NCBI GenBank assembly: GCA_903813345.2
Contig: CAIIXF020000012.1
Span: 28,470,684-28,534,683, forward strand
Source: Owenia fusiformis
Taxonomy: Eukaryota; Annelida; Polychaeta; Sabellida; Oweniidae
Direction of reading: 5' to 3'
DNA length: 64,000 nt
Shown here: piece by piece, positions 1 to 12,889 of the stretch
Layout of the letters: every line of letters begins with the position of its first letter
Numbering within the stretch: position 1 is the stretch's first letter
Notes under the pieces: model-generated
Databases searched by the model: none
Told to the model about the DNA's origin: nothing
Seen by the model: only the letters and a program-made list of their open reading frames with translations
Made by a program: the position numbers and the translations under genes

Positions 1-163
1 TGCATGCAAACCTTGATGGATCATGATTCGAGATGTGAATAGTAGGGCTCCTTTAATTATTTGACTTCGACATGTCAAACGTCCTTCGAGCGTAGATCTT
101 GAGATCATCCAAATTGTTTTTTTTCCTTCAAAGTGAATGATGTATATATATACGAATCTTTAG

Positions 164-1362
164 GTTTTTACCAACGAAGAAGACGTAAAAGAATTCGCTG
201 ACAAGAAGGATAAACCAGTTATAAGGGATGATCCAGGCGTAGAGCGCTCAAGACGGTAAATGATATATGTTCAAGTTAAGGCCTGTAAAATTTGGTTTGC
301 TTGAAAAAATACTAACTTTATTATTGATATATAATACTTTATACCACTCTAAGTCCAATTACAGTTGTATAACATGGATCTATAACGACGGTATACAGTG
401 TAGAGTGGTATATCGTCATCGTATACAACTCCTCCGTATACACTCCAGCGTATACCACTGTAGAAGTGCATTCTGGGAACTAATGAATAAAAAAATCATG
501 AAAATTTTCATGATTTCCTAGAATCAAGTGACGTCATAAATGGTTCCGGCATGATTTGCTAGGATCAAGCCACGTCATAAATGGTTCGAGATCAACATCA
601 GTAGTTGGCTATGGGATATTTTTATGGTTTTTAATTGTTATGATTGTGTTCGAATCAACTGTAATTGAACTTAAAGTGGCATAATAAGATTATATAATGG
701 TTCATTCTGTATATCGTGCATTTTGTACTCTCGTGAGAATATAATATATTCACTCGTTCGCTACGCTCACTTGTGAATATATCATATACTCACTCGAGTA
801 TAAACACGATATACAGAAAGAACCATTATATAACCTCATAGTATGTGTACTACAGTATATATAGTGATATTTGGTAATAAGTACTCATGTTTAGTGAATT
901 TGTATACAATAGTCATTATAAGATTGAACAGATAAGTAAATAAGCAATGGTTGGAAAAGGCAAATTTGGGATCTAAGGCAAATTAGGAATTGTTAAAAAC
1001 CAAACATATTTCAGTCGATATGGAAAGCCACAATTGTTCAAATAAAATGAATCAGATTGTCCTTTTTTCAAGTACCCTAAATAACATATGAAAAATAGTA
1101 AATCGTATGCTTTTATTCAAGGAACCACCTGAACGACCTTGAGAACATCCCAGCGTTTGTCCTACTTGGAATTTTCTATGTGCTGACGCAACCATCGCCA
1201 TGGCTAGCAGTGATGCACTTCAGAGTGTTTGGCGTAGCTAGGATAATACACACCCTCAGCTACCAACTCAGTCTACAACCATGGAGGTTTTACTGCCATA
1301 TTGTGACCGTTGGTATCATCTTGTCCATGGGCATTCAAGTTATAATGTCAGGACTCCTTTAA
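164..1362 (+). CDS. MGST1: Microsomal glutathione S-transferase 1-like, last two exons (5' part outside window)
   Basis: Two exons read as the C-terminal two thirds of MGST1, a MAPEG-family membrane enzyme of ER and mitochondrial outer membrane that conjugates glutathione to electrophiles and reduces lipid hydroperoxides. Exon A is 164-255 (AG before, GTAAAT after) and exon B is 1122-1362, ending in a stop codon; the codon split CG|G joins them in frame. Exon A opens with VFTNEEDVKEF, matching the VFANPED segment of vertebrate MGST1. The join gives ERSRRNHLNDLENIPAF, close to the family signature ERVRRAHLNDLENI, followed by MHFRVFGVARIIHT and two hydrophobic stretches. About 111 residues are present of the usual 155; the first membrane helix and start codon lie upstream of base 1. 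A possible AATAAA polyadenylation signal lies at 1560-1565. The family call is firm; the symbol assumes orthology. Confidence 0.88.
691..832. repeat. Hairpin MITE in the MGST1 intron
   Basis: Arms of about 28 bases (691-718 and 805-832) are near-perfect inverted copies, starting TATATAATGGTTCATTCTG, and the interior is a second AT-rich inverted repeat around CTCACTCGTTCGC. It looks like a small foldback element lying between MGST1 exons A and B. Just upstream, at 509-590, a 41-bp unit containing ACGTCATAAATGGTTC is present twice in tandem. Confidence 0.6.
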
Positions 1363-2619
1363 ATTTTTACATTTAAAGAAAAATGTAGGTGACGCACAAC
1401 CAATTTTGGCTATGTTTTTTTCTGATAACTAAATCAAATGTGTCCGTAAGGCCAATATTGGCATGCACATAATAACTATCGTAGCGACCCTAGGTCGACC
1501 AGCCTTGCTATGATTTACTTTTAATAAGACTAGTGTAAATCCAGATTTCTATTATTTACAATAAAACTTGAGAACCTTACTTGATTTGTTTTGTTGTTTG
1601 CTTACGTGGTTTTGATTGAGGGTCTATGTGAAAAAACAGCGAAGTACCCTCATATTTTATATTTTGCCACCTACTGTACCTAATATAACTTACTGGGATC
1701 GAATTTACGTCACCATTCTTTTCCAATCATCATTGTCCAATTAACTTTCATCACTATGTAAAGGGGGCACCACCTAACAGTCACTTGATAGTCAAGTACT
1801 TATTCATACAGATCAATTCAACTCGTTGTAATGGCCGTTCAGCTTATCACGCTACCACTAGTTTGCTTGTTCGGTTTTGTTTGTTCTACGGGTTGCTATG
1901 ATGCATTTGTTAATTAATTGATTGGTCAGTACAAAGAAATCTTAGTATTGAAGGCCTGAACTGTCAAACTAATAATCGAATTCAGGTATGTTGTCTCCAA
2001 TCTTCTGAAAAAATCGCCCTCAAGGCCCGAGCCTCAAGGACAGCGGAACAACTGCAGATTCCATGCAAAGTGAATTCTCATAGGGTAGTAATGAAAAGTA
2101 AGATTTTATAATGTTAAAGTGTCATAAAATTTTCTTTCTTTTTTGACTCCTTTGGGTACCCTCGACATGGGTTGTCAGGGTTACCATAGGACGCAGAATT
2201 TTAGATGTAATGTGTTGAAATTTATTTTGTGCATGTATAATTATTAAATCAACATTCCGTGAGAAAATGATCTTACTTTATGATCACCCTCATACGATTC
2301 GTAAATTGTTTTAAAACTCAATGAACTGTCGAAAGCAAAATTCTTTGCAGAATTAGTCATTGGCTTGGGATTTTGGAATGGTGATTTCTAACGCCAATGA
2401 AGGTATAGTATTCTCCGGAATGTGCCTTGGCGGTAAACAAGTTTACGTGCATTTAGCTAAGTAGCTGTTCTTCATTTATTCATGTCACTTCTGAATGGTT
2501 CTTTTCAGTGTTAAATAAATGAAGTGTCATCTGTCTGAATGAGCGCTTGAGTTAGACCCTAATCAAAGTCACCTCTAATAGACTGTAACCCATTCTGTAG
2601 AAGTGCTCTAGAAATGCAA
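1363..2619. other. Intergenic, MGST1 3' flank
   Basis: No open exon with splice sites or recognisable protein was found on either strand. The first 200 bases are probably MGST1 3' UTR, with a candidate AATAAA at 1560-1565. The rest is AT-rich single-copy-looking sequence. Confidence 0.5.
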
Positions 2620-3318
2620 CCTTCCTTACATGAAAGGTTACACATTCCAACCTATTTCAAACCATCTGTATGATTATACTGGACACTTTCTGGGTAGTTG
2701 GACTTTCTATAGGGGTGGCAGACGGCCCTCAGACCAATTTATACCCCTACTCCCAAAAAACCATTGGGGTACTTTAATACCACCCAATAAAAACAATACT
2801 AATGCATGTCAGATATTCATTGTTTTATATTGGATAGGGCATGTTATGGTTAATAAGTGCCAGAAATTTCCAATCTCTAATTTATATGGTTACCATAAAA
2901 ACAGTATTTATATCTCGAAATATTCTCAATTTGACCCCCTCCCAAATGTTTCCCTTTGTTCTCAAAGTGAAATATTTCAAAATCTGTTTGGATTTTATGG
3001 CTGCCACTTTGTCAAAATTTGTAATATTATGTCTATATTAACACTAAAACACCTAAAAGTTGATATAATGATCCTATAAATCAATAATATTTATCAAATA
3101 TAGTCACACATAGCTGCTTTCAGGGAAAAGTGGGCGTGGCACGTTTTGGTACTTGTGCGCTTGTTGCAGCATTAAATGAAAAATGTAGATTACACTAACA
3201 ATAATTGACATTTAATTAGCATCTACTAATGTTGTGTAACATTGTAATATGTTCATTATCATTATTAGACACTTTAAATATTTTATATAAGTGTTATCCT
3301 GACCCTTCCCTATCATAG
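2620..3318 (+). repeat. Dispersed repeat, copy 1 of an inverted pair
   Basis: About 700 bases are repeated in the opposite orientation at 13950-14645. Shared landmarks in order are CTTACATGAAAGGTTACAC, a CCCCCTCCCAAATGT stretch, GAAAAGTGGGCGTGGCAC and GTGTTATCCTGACC. Both copies keep an 84-codon open frame beginning MKGYTFQPISNHLYD, although the rest of the element has no coding look. No terminal inverted repeats or target duplications were found, so the class is unknown. Confidence 0.75.
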
Positions 3319-4180
3319 GTCATCAATGGTCAAATTAGTTTAAGTCTTATAGGGTCCTCGGTCTTTTAAGTCTGTCAAGAGTCAAGTCTTACTTATTCAT
3401 TGACTTGTTCCTAGAATATGAACGGATAAGTTCAAGTCATCTAGAGCTATGAGTTACAATTAATTAATATGCTTGTTCAACAGGGTTCAATATTTAGAAC
3501 CATTTTACCATGTTTACTGCAATTGAAAAGTATGATATTTGATGCTAGTGTGAATTGCATAACATTTATGATTAAACTTAAATAAACTAATATAACTATG
3601 GCTATTAACCCTTCCCTAGTATCCTTCACATAACCTCTAAATCATATTCATATCCATGGCCTAAATGGGGAAGGAGGGAGGGGTTACAAATAGTGACCGA
3701 GGATAATTTGAATCAAAGCAAGAAGACGTAATACTCAAAACTAGAAAGATTGGAGACCATTTATATCCTTCCTAATATTTTGCCTAATACATAACACTAA
3801 AATCTATTTTGTCAGACACTTGCTGATTCTTTTATCAATACCTCAACATCAGGCAATGCATGATCTATCCAATGGATTAAAGATTATACTTGTTTCTAAT
3901 ATGGCAAAATTAATTTTTTGTATGAATTGCATAGAGCATCATTTTGCAGTTATAATAAAATGCATCCATTCATTCATTGGCTCATAGTTAACAAAAAAGC
4001 TATTCTCTGGAAGGTACAGTATAATTTCTATTAGTATTTAGCAAAATAATTGCAAGATAAACAATTTACACATGTTTCTGATATGCTGTATTTTCAATGA
4101 TTCCTTCAATAGTGGTTCGGTATTTGTTTTTGAAATACTTCAAATAATTCCTAAACAAATCTGTTTAGTGTATGAAATCA
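3319..4180. other. Intergenic, no gene seen
   Basis: AT-rich sequence without convincing exons. A short G-rich run at about 3664-3682 and simple AT stretches are the only structure noticed. Confidence 0.4.
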
Positions 4181-4189
4181 AAAAAAGTA

Positions 4190-5480
4190 GATACATTTGT
4201 CCCATACTTGGACATGTTTCAGATACATATAGCAGGTTTATAAATACTTATATTTTCATCAGCGGGCAGATATAGCTAATGTCCTGGCCTGAGAGGGCAG
4301 ATATACGAGGGTTGTCCCAGAAGTAATGCACTATATGCTCTAAGTTTCTTTAATGTACTTCAATTCAGCTGAAAATTTGTGTATATAACAATTGAAGTTT
4401 TATCTATACTATCCTGAAGTTTCAGCATCAAACATCAGTATTAAGTCTTAATATGGTTGCTATAGCAACATGGGGGTAGGGGTGGGCGGGGCAGGTACCA
4501 ATTTTTCTAATTATGAAAAGATCCAAAGTGTTATTTTATTAATATTTCTGTCTTTTAAATGATCAAAATGTTTGAGAAATTGTTAAATTTATTCAGCATG
4601 ATGTTAACCAAGTACAAATAATGACATTTAGCACTGTGATGTCATAATACAACAGTTCAATGGTCACAAATTCTAATACAGTCACGGTCAAGAAATTGCA
4701 AAAATGGCTGCAATTCTCACCTGATAACTGAAGGATTTGCGTTTGATGGCCTAATTTCATACTTCACTTGGACTCAAAGCCACGCAAAACTTATGCCACC
4801 ATGAAAAGATTATATAAGGAGTATAAACCAGATAGAAGTACAATTATGAGGTGGCAGAAGAGATTTTAAAGAGATGACTGGACCCTGGATGACAACTCCA
4901 AACATGGGAGACAAAAACTCCACAAGTCACAGTGGAAGAAATTGCCAAGAGTGTTTGACCTGACAGGCATCAAAAGTACATAACATGCAAAGGGCAATAT
5001 TTTGAGAAAATATGAAATGGGACACTGTGCAATATACATCAATTAAATCTAAGATGAGCTCATAGTAATTTAGTATCTTATAATATATTTTTGAGCCAAC
5101 TTTTTATAGCTACACAAAATGGTATTTGTTGATTAATTATTTCATACTTTCAATTTTTTATTCCTTTTGACGTAATTGTATAACCTGCCCCGCCCTACCA
5201 AAACACACCAACTTGATTTTATTATAACATCAATATAGTTTTATCAGTCAACATGAAAATTTGTAGAATAATCAAAATGTCTCTAAGGAAGATTTACTGA
5301 AAATTCCATGGAAAAATATCAATTATTGATAAAGTTAGAGCATATAGTGCATTACTTCTGGGACAACCCTCGTATAACACCTGCCCACTAAGTCATAATC
5401 ATAATTTGTGTATGATTAGCAATGAGGGAAGTAGCATACTTAATACATATGTTAATAATCAATGATTAGACACAACGAGA
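4190..5480 (+). repeat. GCGGGCAGATATA-family dispersed repeat, split by a mariner element
   Basis: The left part (4190-4303) carries TTTTCATCAGCGGGCAGATA and continues after the mariner insertion at 5377 with CTGCCCACTAAGTCATAATC. The uninterrupted relative at 19440-20120 shows the same order, so the mariner landed inside a pre-existing repeat. Other family members are at 12890-13060 (minus) and in part at 11870-12235 and 21050-21150. Confidence 0.7.
4304..5374 (+). mobile_element. Mariner-family DNA transposon, internally deleted
   Basis: Perfect terminal inverted repeats of about 40 bases begin TACGAGGGTTGTCCCAGAAG and are flanked by a TA target duplication (4302-4303 and 5375-5376). The element is 1071 bp, shorter than the roughly 1.3 kb usual for mariner. 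A degenerate N-terminal transposase helix-turn-helix can be read at about 4740-4960 (MKRLYKEYKPDRSTIMRWQK, then a DDW...H-GRQ stretch). The catalytic D,D-D part is not recognisable, so it cannot move itself. The near-identical ends suggest fairly recent insertion or mobilisation in trans. Confidence 0.85.
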
Positions 5481-6790
5481 AACACTATATAATAAACATC
5501 AATACGACGAGATAATAGATTTATTATCCAAATTGAATAATAACTGATAAGATCAGTTACTGTTGAATAACATTCTGCCTGGGATTTGTTATTAATCATA
5601 TAGAAATGTCTTATCCGAACAGCTTACATGTACGTATTATCCGTTGCGGCGATTAACAATTTTACATATCTAATTAGCTAAGTAAATAAACATGCGTCGA
5701 CGCAGTCGCAGTTGACTATGAAAAGCTCAATCATCAATCTTATTTTTATTTTCTTGATTTAATGATTTATTATGTTTAAAAAAGAAAATGTTTGATTTTT
5801 AAGTTCAACCTTTAATTCTTATTATCAAGAACGCGCATGCAAATTCGCCAACCATGTACATTGTTTGCAGTCTGAGCAATTTAATGTAAATCATTGTATA
5901 TTTTTCGATATACTGTAATACTATTCATTATTTGTAAAATTGAACCGAGTATAATCTAAAAATAATCAGCTTTAAATACATTATATGTCATAAAAGTTGC
6001 CTTAAAACAATACAATTCGTGCGTTTGTAAATGCTCTAAAGCCCCGCTAGTATACGAACGAATCCTAAATAGAAATGAGTAAAATTCGTTCCCATTAGTG
6101 TGTACACGTTCTACACCGAGACTTCTCCTTTAAATCAAATCAGTCCACTAGTATGAGTTAAGAATGGACAGAGGGACGGATGTCTTCATTCAATGGGATG
6201 ATTAAGATATTTCAAAACCAGTGTCATTCTTCTATGCATACATCACTCCAATCATAACATAAAACAAGCTGTTTATTTTAAAACTATTCTTTACGAATCT
6301 ATGATAAGTGTATAATGTTCAATCATACAAATCGCAGTCAGTGATTGTTCTCCACACTCACCCCTCCCCTTCCTGACATGAACTATTTTGTAAAACCATT
6401 GACAGTGTGGAAAGGATTCTTACACTCGAGTGTCAAGGGGGGGGGGCAGTTACAGAAATATACAAGGCGATGGTTCAAATTGGACAATTTTTAAAACTGC
6501 TCAACATGGTGAAAACTTCACGTTTTTAAAGAATGCTTGCCCGGCGAGTGGTTTGCTCTGGATTGCGAGAGAACAAAAACTTTGAGTTAGGATTTTACCT
6601 AATACTATCTATACTAAACAACTTTTTAAACCGTCTCTGACTACATATCATGCCAATTAATACCATTATTGTGTTGACAGGATTAAATATGATATCTATG
6701 GAATTATAATTTAATGAACTCAATAGTCTAAATGATAATAAGTTCATAATTTAGTCTTGGCTGACTAGTCTTGCATCATCAGAGTTGGAT
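5480..6790. other. Intergenic, no gene seen
   Basis: AT-rich sequence; no exon-like open frame or named repeat was recognised. A G11 run lies at about 6438-6448. Confidence 0.4.
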
Positions 6791-6799
6791 TGCAAATAC

Positions 6800-7085
6800 C
6801 TCCCTAAATCAAATATTTAAAATTTACAAATTTACTAGTGTACGGGGTGGGGAAACAAGTCTCCATCCAACCACTAAAGTTTAAAAGGAAGACTATAGTG
6901 TCCCGTGAATTCATTATAATCATCTTAGACAATAGTGAAGCGGTACATTCATTGGAGTGTTAATTAATCGGAATGCAAGTTTGATTTAAAATAACTCCTT
7001 TGGATCAAATATTTAAATTCTACTAGAATGCGGGGAGTGGAAACAAGTCTCCATTCAAGCACTAAATATCAAAAGAAAGATTTCA
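6800..7085 (+). repeat. About 190-bp tandem duplication
   Basis: Two units offset by about 190 bases share ATCAAATATTTAAA followed by GGAAACAAGTCTCCAT and CACTAAA. The copies have diverged, so the duplication is old. No coding potential seen. Confidence 0.6.
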
Positions 7086-8400
7086 GTACCCACTAACTTC
7101 ACTCCCGGACTTCACTATTCACCACCACCTCTCCCCTTCCCCAAGTATCCCTTATGACCCCAGAATGTTCGTTTCTGTGCCCCCCCCCCCTGTCCATGGC
7201 CAAGTAATCTATGTGTATATTGGCTCCCTCCCAAAGGTGGGAAAACCAGATGCAGGCATAGACATTGACAAGGTGAGGGGATTTAAATATAAAAATAGTC
7301 TTGTTTTTGGCTCCGACTTATATATTTTGGCACTGTTTAACGAAGCCGGTTTAAGGAATGAGAGGCAGAAATAATTCCTAGAAATAAGATGGCCTAATCG
7401 CGATAGCCGCGACCCCTTTGTCTTTATCCTTCCACAATCGGCAGATAAGAGTGGCTCTGGCATACCAGAATGAGATGGCCTGTCTTTACCGTAATCAAGA
7501 TATGGTACCTAACCGCAGGTTAAGATTGTTAAAACGCTGAAAATAAAACTTGATTCCTCTCAATTAACATAAAAATGAAACAGATTAGATTCGAATCTCA
7601 GTCACACCAGCACCACTGGTCAAAGGAAGTACAAATATCTATATTAATCAAATGTCTGAGAATTTGATAACTGTCTGGGATCCAATGTTAATTTTATTGA
7701 AGCAAACTAAGAAAAGATGAATTTTAAACGTTTAGAGGGAAAAGTCAAATATGCATTGATACCCTAAAAATAATTCATTAAAGTGTCGTACACATTTTAT
7801 AACATTTATATAAATAAAACAAATAAAGCACAACCCTAATGCCCTATAATGAATTCATATCGGCGCTAAACGGCCCTTGCAATAAAAACGCATTGAAGCA
7901 GGGAATGCTTGGAAAATTCTTCCGAGAATGACTTTTGTTATTTCAAAATTGAAATATGCCTAATTTCTATGAACACGCGATCTTTTTCCCTGGGTTTTAC
8001 TCTATTTTAGATTTACTAGAAAAATGTTTATATGATGATTGCGTTTGCTTCTCACGAGTTCATTGAAACGTTCAGTCGTAAAACTTTAGAGATCAAAAGA
8101 CTAATTAGGCACCTGATTGCGAAAGTTTGATTGCATTTCGATCGCCGGGATTTTACAAACGTATTGTTTAAGTATCGATCGTGTTCTTGGGATCTTGATA
8201 ACTTCCTATTTTAAGTTTTGGGTTGAAAGCAATGAGTATGTCGGACTTTCTCAAGTCCACATAATGAAACAATATCCCTTTATATTAGTCCAATCGGAAT
8301 TTGCATAAACATACCAGTTTTATATTGCAAAAAGAACTGTAATTAATAGCCTACATAAAAGCATCATGATAAATAAAACATTAAAGCATATATAAAGCCT
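7086..8400. other. Intergenic, no gene seen
   Basis: Short open frames at about 7165-7463 exist on both strands but lack splice context or protein resemblance. Otherwise AT-rich, unremarkable sequence. Confidence 0.4.
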
Positions 8401-8404
8401 ATTG

Positions 8405-8449
8405 TTATCGCACCCATCGCACCCCCCCCCCCTCCTGGCTACGCCTATG
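8405..8449 (+). repeat. Right-end fragment of a hAT-like MITE
   Basis: The sequence ends CTGGCTACGCCTATG after a poly-C tract, matching the right terminus of the fuller element at 11262-11508. No left terminus was found upstream, so only the end is present. Confidence 0.5.
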
Positions 8450-9133
8450 GATATTTTGGCAACTTTCACGTTTACCCCGCCCCCTAATAATTCTTGCGCC
8501 CCCTCTAAATATCAGACCCGTCAGGCGTTGAGGCATGGATCAGGATACCCTGACTCCCAAGCTGTGCGACTTCTGGTAACCGCTACACCTATATTCCCGG
8601 GGAAAACGCTTTTAGAAAAATTGTCAAATATGGTCGTGTGTGGGCGGAGGAGGAGGAGAGGGGTGCGTGCATTGTGTGCGACCCTTCATCAGTTGTGTAC
8701 CTTATTTTTTGTATGAATTTCTTCCGAATAGTTATGCTAGAGGGGTTCTGATATTTATTTCTGTTTTCAAATGAAATAATTTCACCCTTGCCCGACTGAC
8801 TTGTAGATAATGCACGAATCAAATAGCATGGAGATCAGATAATCAGATTGATTCGTATTTTCGCAATCAGATGAATTAACTTATTGTTTTCTTTGATCAA
8901 AAGGCGGTTTGAAGCTACTTTTACAGGATTTGTAAATTCGCAATCAGACTAGCTTATTTTAATATTTTGTCAGTGCAAGAGGAGGGGACTATAATGTAGA
9001 AAATTGTTTTGATTTCGACACTAACTGAATAATTTATCACATTTATCACAATTGTTAAATAAACAAACAGAAACAAGTTTAAAAATGAGAATAGAGGCAA
9101 AAAGTCTATACATAAAATGTAATTAAAACCCGG

Positions 9134-9787
9134 GAATTAAAAGCAATTTTAGACTGTTAGATGATCTCTTCTGTAATCAAGGTGATGTTGGTACACTTCC
9201 GCCGTTAGAAAAACAAAGACTAAGACAAAGACTATAGCAATTAATCCTTTTGTAATCATTAAATGTTAGATTCTTATTATTTTGTTGGACAATGTTCAGA
9301 CTTCTGACTAAGATTAAATCATTTATGTTTGTATTTAAAAATAGTATTTCAATCAGACAGACGTTCTAATGAGTTAGAAAAATACATTTGTCCATTTCCT
9401 CTCAAGAAGTTTTCAAAGGTAATCAAGTCGATTTGTTTGAGTGTTTAGCATTGTTTTTCATAACTTGACGCTTCCATGAACAGAATGACTTTGAAATGAG
9501 TTTTTATAATTTTAGCTTTTATACGGACATGCTTATTGTATATTTCTATATGAACGTTGTTATGTGATGTAACATCGCCCCCCCCCACCCATTACAGGTA
9601 TACAAATTTAGGTCGGAATGCATTAACTTGCAATTAAAAGCAATTTTAGACTGTTAGATGATCTCTTATGTAATCTAGGTGATGTTGGTACACTTCCGCA
9701 TTTAAGAAAACAAAGACTAAAACAAAGAGAACTAAGCAATTAATCCTTTTGTTATCATTAAATGTTAGATTCTCATTTTTTCGTGGA
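9134..9787 (+). repeat. Direct repeat pair of about 150 bp, 497 bp apart
   Basis: The segment AATTAAAAGCAATTTTAGAC to ATTAAATGTTAGATTCT occurs at 9134-9285 and again at 9631-9787 with few differences. The intervening sequence includes a C8 tract near 9580. This looks like a local duplication or two copies of one short element. Confidence 0.65.
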
Positions 9788-10004
9788 AACTCCCATATTC
9801 ATTCACATAATGTCTTACAGCTATTTCGCAAATGACATAATCCTAAACAACATAATATTGCAGAACTGAGCGAAAAGAAAGGTGGAACAAATCAGATTAA
9901 GATATTTTATTTTTGAAATGCAGAAAGGGCAACAGTTGAAGAACAAAAGTTAAAGGCGTTGTGAAATAGATCGTGCTTTTATATGATCCCCTTCTATAGT
10001 ACCC

Positions 10005-10091
10005 TACCCTTTGCATTTGTTCGACTTCACTTCTCTAATGAGAGTTTCGTCTTCTCGTAGTTTATAATTAGACTCTGCACGCAGCGTAATA
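10005..10091 (-). mobile_element. 88-bp MITE-like element, copy 1
   Basis: This is the reverse of 11551-11642: both share TTGACTTC/GACTTCACTTCT, GTCTTC...GTAGTTTA and AGACTCTGCACGCAG. It is bordered by the near-match direct repeats ATAGTACCC (left) and ATAGTGCCC (right), which look like a target duplication. A third, partly palindromic relative is at about 56735-56800. Confidence 0.55.
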
Positions 10092-10145
10092 GTGCCCCTA
10101 TTATCCATGTTCATGCTCTTATTTGATTTTTCATCAGTTATGACT

Positions 10146-10275
10146 TGGTAACATTTGCTCCGATTTTCATTACGGCGCCCGACCGATTGAGTATTTTGTT
10201 CAGAATTGAATACAATTTTGAACAAAATACTCATCGGCCGGGCGCCGGTGCTGAAAATCTGAGCAAATGTGACCA
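10146..10275. repeat. 130-bp hairpin
   Basis: Arms of about 60 bases run from TGGTAACATTTGCTC to its inverted copy GAGCAAATGTGACCA, with CGGCGCCCGACCGA-like GC-rich sequence inside each arm. The two overlapping open frames on opposite strands here (10004-10276 and 10145-10381) translate to nearly the same peptide because of this symmetry. They are not genes. Confidence 0.75.
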
Positions 10276-11261
10276 CGGCATTATAAAAGCATACTCTTTA
10301 ATACACGAACAGATTCAAAATGGGACTTTATCTATCAGAGAAATAAAAATGGAAAATTTGTATTCTGAAAATATTAACTGATGCATTGGTTAGTATTAAA
10401 TATTAAGTTTTACAGTATGTACGCCAAATAAATACTTTTATAGTTTTATGTGCATTCAAAGCCCGATTCAAAGGACCCCGTTTGTAAAATTGATAGAAAT
10501 GAATAGTTTTATTATCGGGAAAAACTGAGAAATATCTACCAGATTCGCCAGAATAGTCATCATCATATCAGTGCGAAATATTAGCAATATTTATTTTCTA
10601 TGCGATATACACCTGATATTGATAGCCTTCCACGATCATGGTCCGTTGACATCATCAACCTTGTGATTTGCCATAAGTGATTAACCAACATTTTTTAATT
10701 AAAAGTCGGGGTTGACGTTTCTTGACTTTTCACACTGTCATCAAAACAAAACATAATTTGAAAATAAAAGGCATAAAATGGCCATTAAAAGTACATTTTT
10801 GAACAAAAGTATCAACTTATATTACACTGCACGCAAATACAAAGTGAAAAGAACGTGTTCCCGGAGATTGAAATACGGATCGGTAAGTCAACAAATCTAA
10901 CTGTTAAATAAACAAGCTTAACCTATGTCTGCGATTGTTTGTCTGAGTGGCCAGATGTTATCCGTTTCGGATAATAAATTTCTGAGAATACTACTGATAT
11001 CTAAAATACATCTTCCGTGATATTTTTTATAAAACAGGCATCTTAGCTGCAATTTTGAATAATAGCGTAATTCCTAGCACAATAAAAATTAACCCGCCTC
11101 TGTTTAATTCAAATATGCATTACCCTTAAGATTTATATACTTAGACACCTTTTCATTCTTGATTCGGAATTTTATCTTGTCTTCATCTAAATCTGTGGAT
11201 TAATAACAGTTTTTAGTATACAAATTGAACATACAAAATGTAGCGTATTGATTACACGTTA

Positions 11262-11508
11262 CAGTGGCGTAGCCAGCTTTCAGTCGGGGGGGGGGGGGGA
11301 AGGGGTGCGATCGTGGCATTAAAAATGTTTTTGAAGATTTGTTTTGAATTTTACAAAAATTGGTGCAACTTCGTTCAAAATCGAGCTAGAAGCTTCAAAA
11401 AAAAGCATTTTAAGACTTTTCTCTTCTATCTAATGGTTCTATTTTCATTGGTTATGGAGGGGGGGGGGTGCGATCGCATCCCATCGCATCCCCCTGGCTA
11501 CGCCTATG
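11262..11508 (+). mobile_element. hAT-like MITE
   Basis: Terminal inverted repeats CAGTGGCGTAGCCAG and CTGGCTACGCCTATG enclose 247 bp containing G-rich tracts near both ends. The flanks CGTTA and CGCTA could be a slightly mutated 5-bp target duplication. The CAG start and the TIR style are typical of non-autonomous hAT elements. Confidence 0.7.
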
Positions 11509-11550
11509 CGCTATATTAATATAACAAGGTTATCAATATCATGCCAATAG

Positions 11551-11642
11551 TTACCCTGCGTGCAGAGTCTACATGTAGTTAAACTACAAGACGAAGACGA
11601 AGCTCTATTTTAAGAAGCGAAGTCAAACGAATGCAGAAGGTA
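11551..11642 (+). mobile_element. 88-bp MITE-like element, copy 2
   Basis: Short inverted ends (TTACCCTGCGTGCAG and CGAATGCAGAAGGTA) are flanked by the perfect direct repeat GCCAATAGTTA (at about 11543 and 11643). The duplication could be 8 to 11 bp, depending on whether TTA belongs to the element. The opposite-orientation copy is at 10005-10091. Confidence 0.6.
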
Positions 11643-11869
11643 GCCAATAGTTAGATGGTTAACTAATATTAACACAAAATAATAATACACGATAATCAAA
11701 AAAATAAACCTCGGTATTCGGGCCTAAAATCCAAGGATACGTGTACCATTACTTGAGTGTAAGCTGCAATACCATATCGGATACCTGTACCATTACTCAA
11801 TAATAACCACTAGTAAGACCACAATACCAAGCTTAATAACCATCTTATTGCAATTTATTCCATACGATT

Positions 11870-12235
11870 TTGTCTTGTGAGAGAATATGTGGATGAATAT
11901 TTAAAAAACAGGAGAATCCTCCTAAGGCCAAGAAAACAAAATTAGACATGAATACATTCATATGATTGAATTCTTTCTAACTCTGGCCAATTGAACAATG
12001 TGAACCAGATAAGAAAGATTGATATGCGATAAACAGATCATCCTATAGTCAGTTCATGCTATTAGGATTATCCCTTGGCGACTATTATATATCTTCCCTC
12101 AGGACCTAAGGCCTTTGGCCAATAGAAAATATCTTCCCTCGGGACCTACGACCCTCGGCCAGATATATTATATTGGCCTCGGGATGATTCCAATACCCTG
12201 AACCTCATAGAGGATAATCTCTATTCGTCTTCATC
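11870..12235 (+). repeat. Right half of the GCGGGCAGATATA-family repeat
   Basis: Collinear with 19790-20120: GAGAATATGTGG, GGCCAATTGAACAA, ACAGATCATCCTATAGTC, TATCTTCCCTCGGGACCTA and TTGGCCTCGGGATGATTCC. The core is self-complementary around CTCGGGACCTACGACCCTCGG, as in a foldback element. Confidence 0.7.
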
Positions 12236-12889
12236 AATTATTATTATACGTATCAATCGGGATATAAATATAACCTAAAGTAAGAAATCACATTCTCTAA
12301 CCAGTAATATTTAATTCTAAAATTGGTAAATGATGATTATGTCACAATAGAATTGATGACCATGATTTATTTGAGAATAAAACTGACAAAATAAAAGCTT
12401 ACAAAAATCTTTAAAAATTCTGGTAAAACATAAATATTTTAAAGTTGCTTGTTTTTCATCATTATTACTTCGATCTCCAAACCCCAAAAATTGAGTGTTA
12501 CCAATTGTTTCAAGTTAAAGTAATTTCATGAGCAAACTCGTAATCTTGTTGGATATTTTTCCTCGACAATGCCTTATCTAATTCATCTACAAACTACTAG
12601 ATTCCAAATGCTATTTTACAGGATGGGTGTTCATGAAAGTAACACTAAACATCAATTTTGTCATAAACTGAACAATGCAGCTAATTGATTCTCCCATCTA
12701 AGCAACAGAGCCTCTTTTAATATATTGTAATTTCAAAATTGCCTCTAATTCAAGTTCTTCAATCAAATCTAAAATGGACACAACTGGTAATATCGTTATA
12801 CCATATGAGTAGAATGTTTGTTTCTTTCAAAATTCATGCTTTCGTTAGAAACATGGATATCACTAATTCATAGTTTTGATTCATATTTA

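Noticed and set aside
10004-10381. Two overlapping opposite-strand frames giving similar peptides
   Set aside because: They are the two arms of the 130-bp hairpin read on opposite strands, not a gene pair.
10005-11642. One 1.6-kb transposon with 90-bp inverted ends
   Set aside because: Each end has its own flanking direct repeat, so two separate short insertions fit better.
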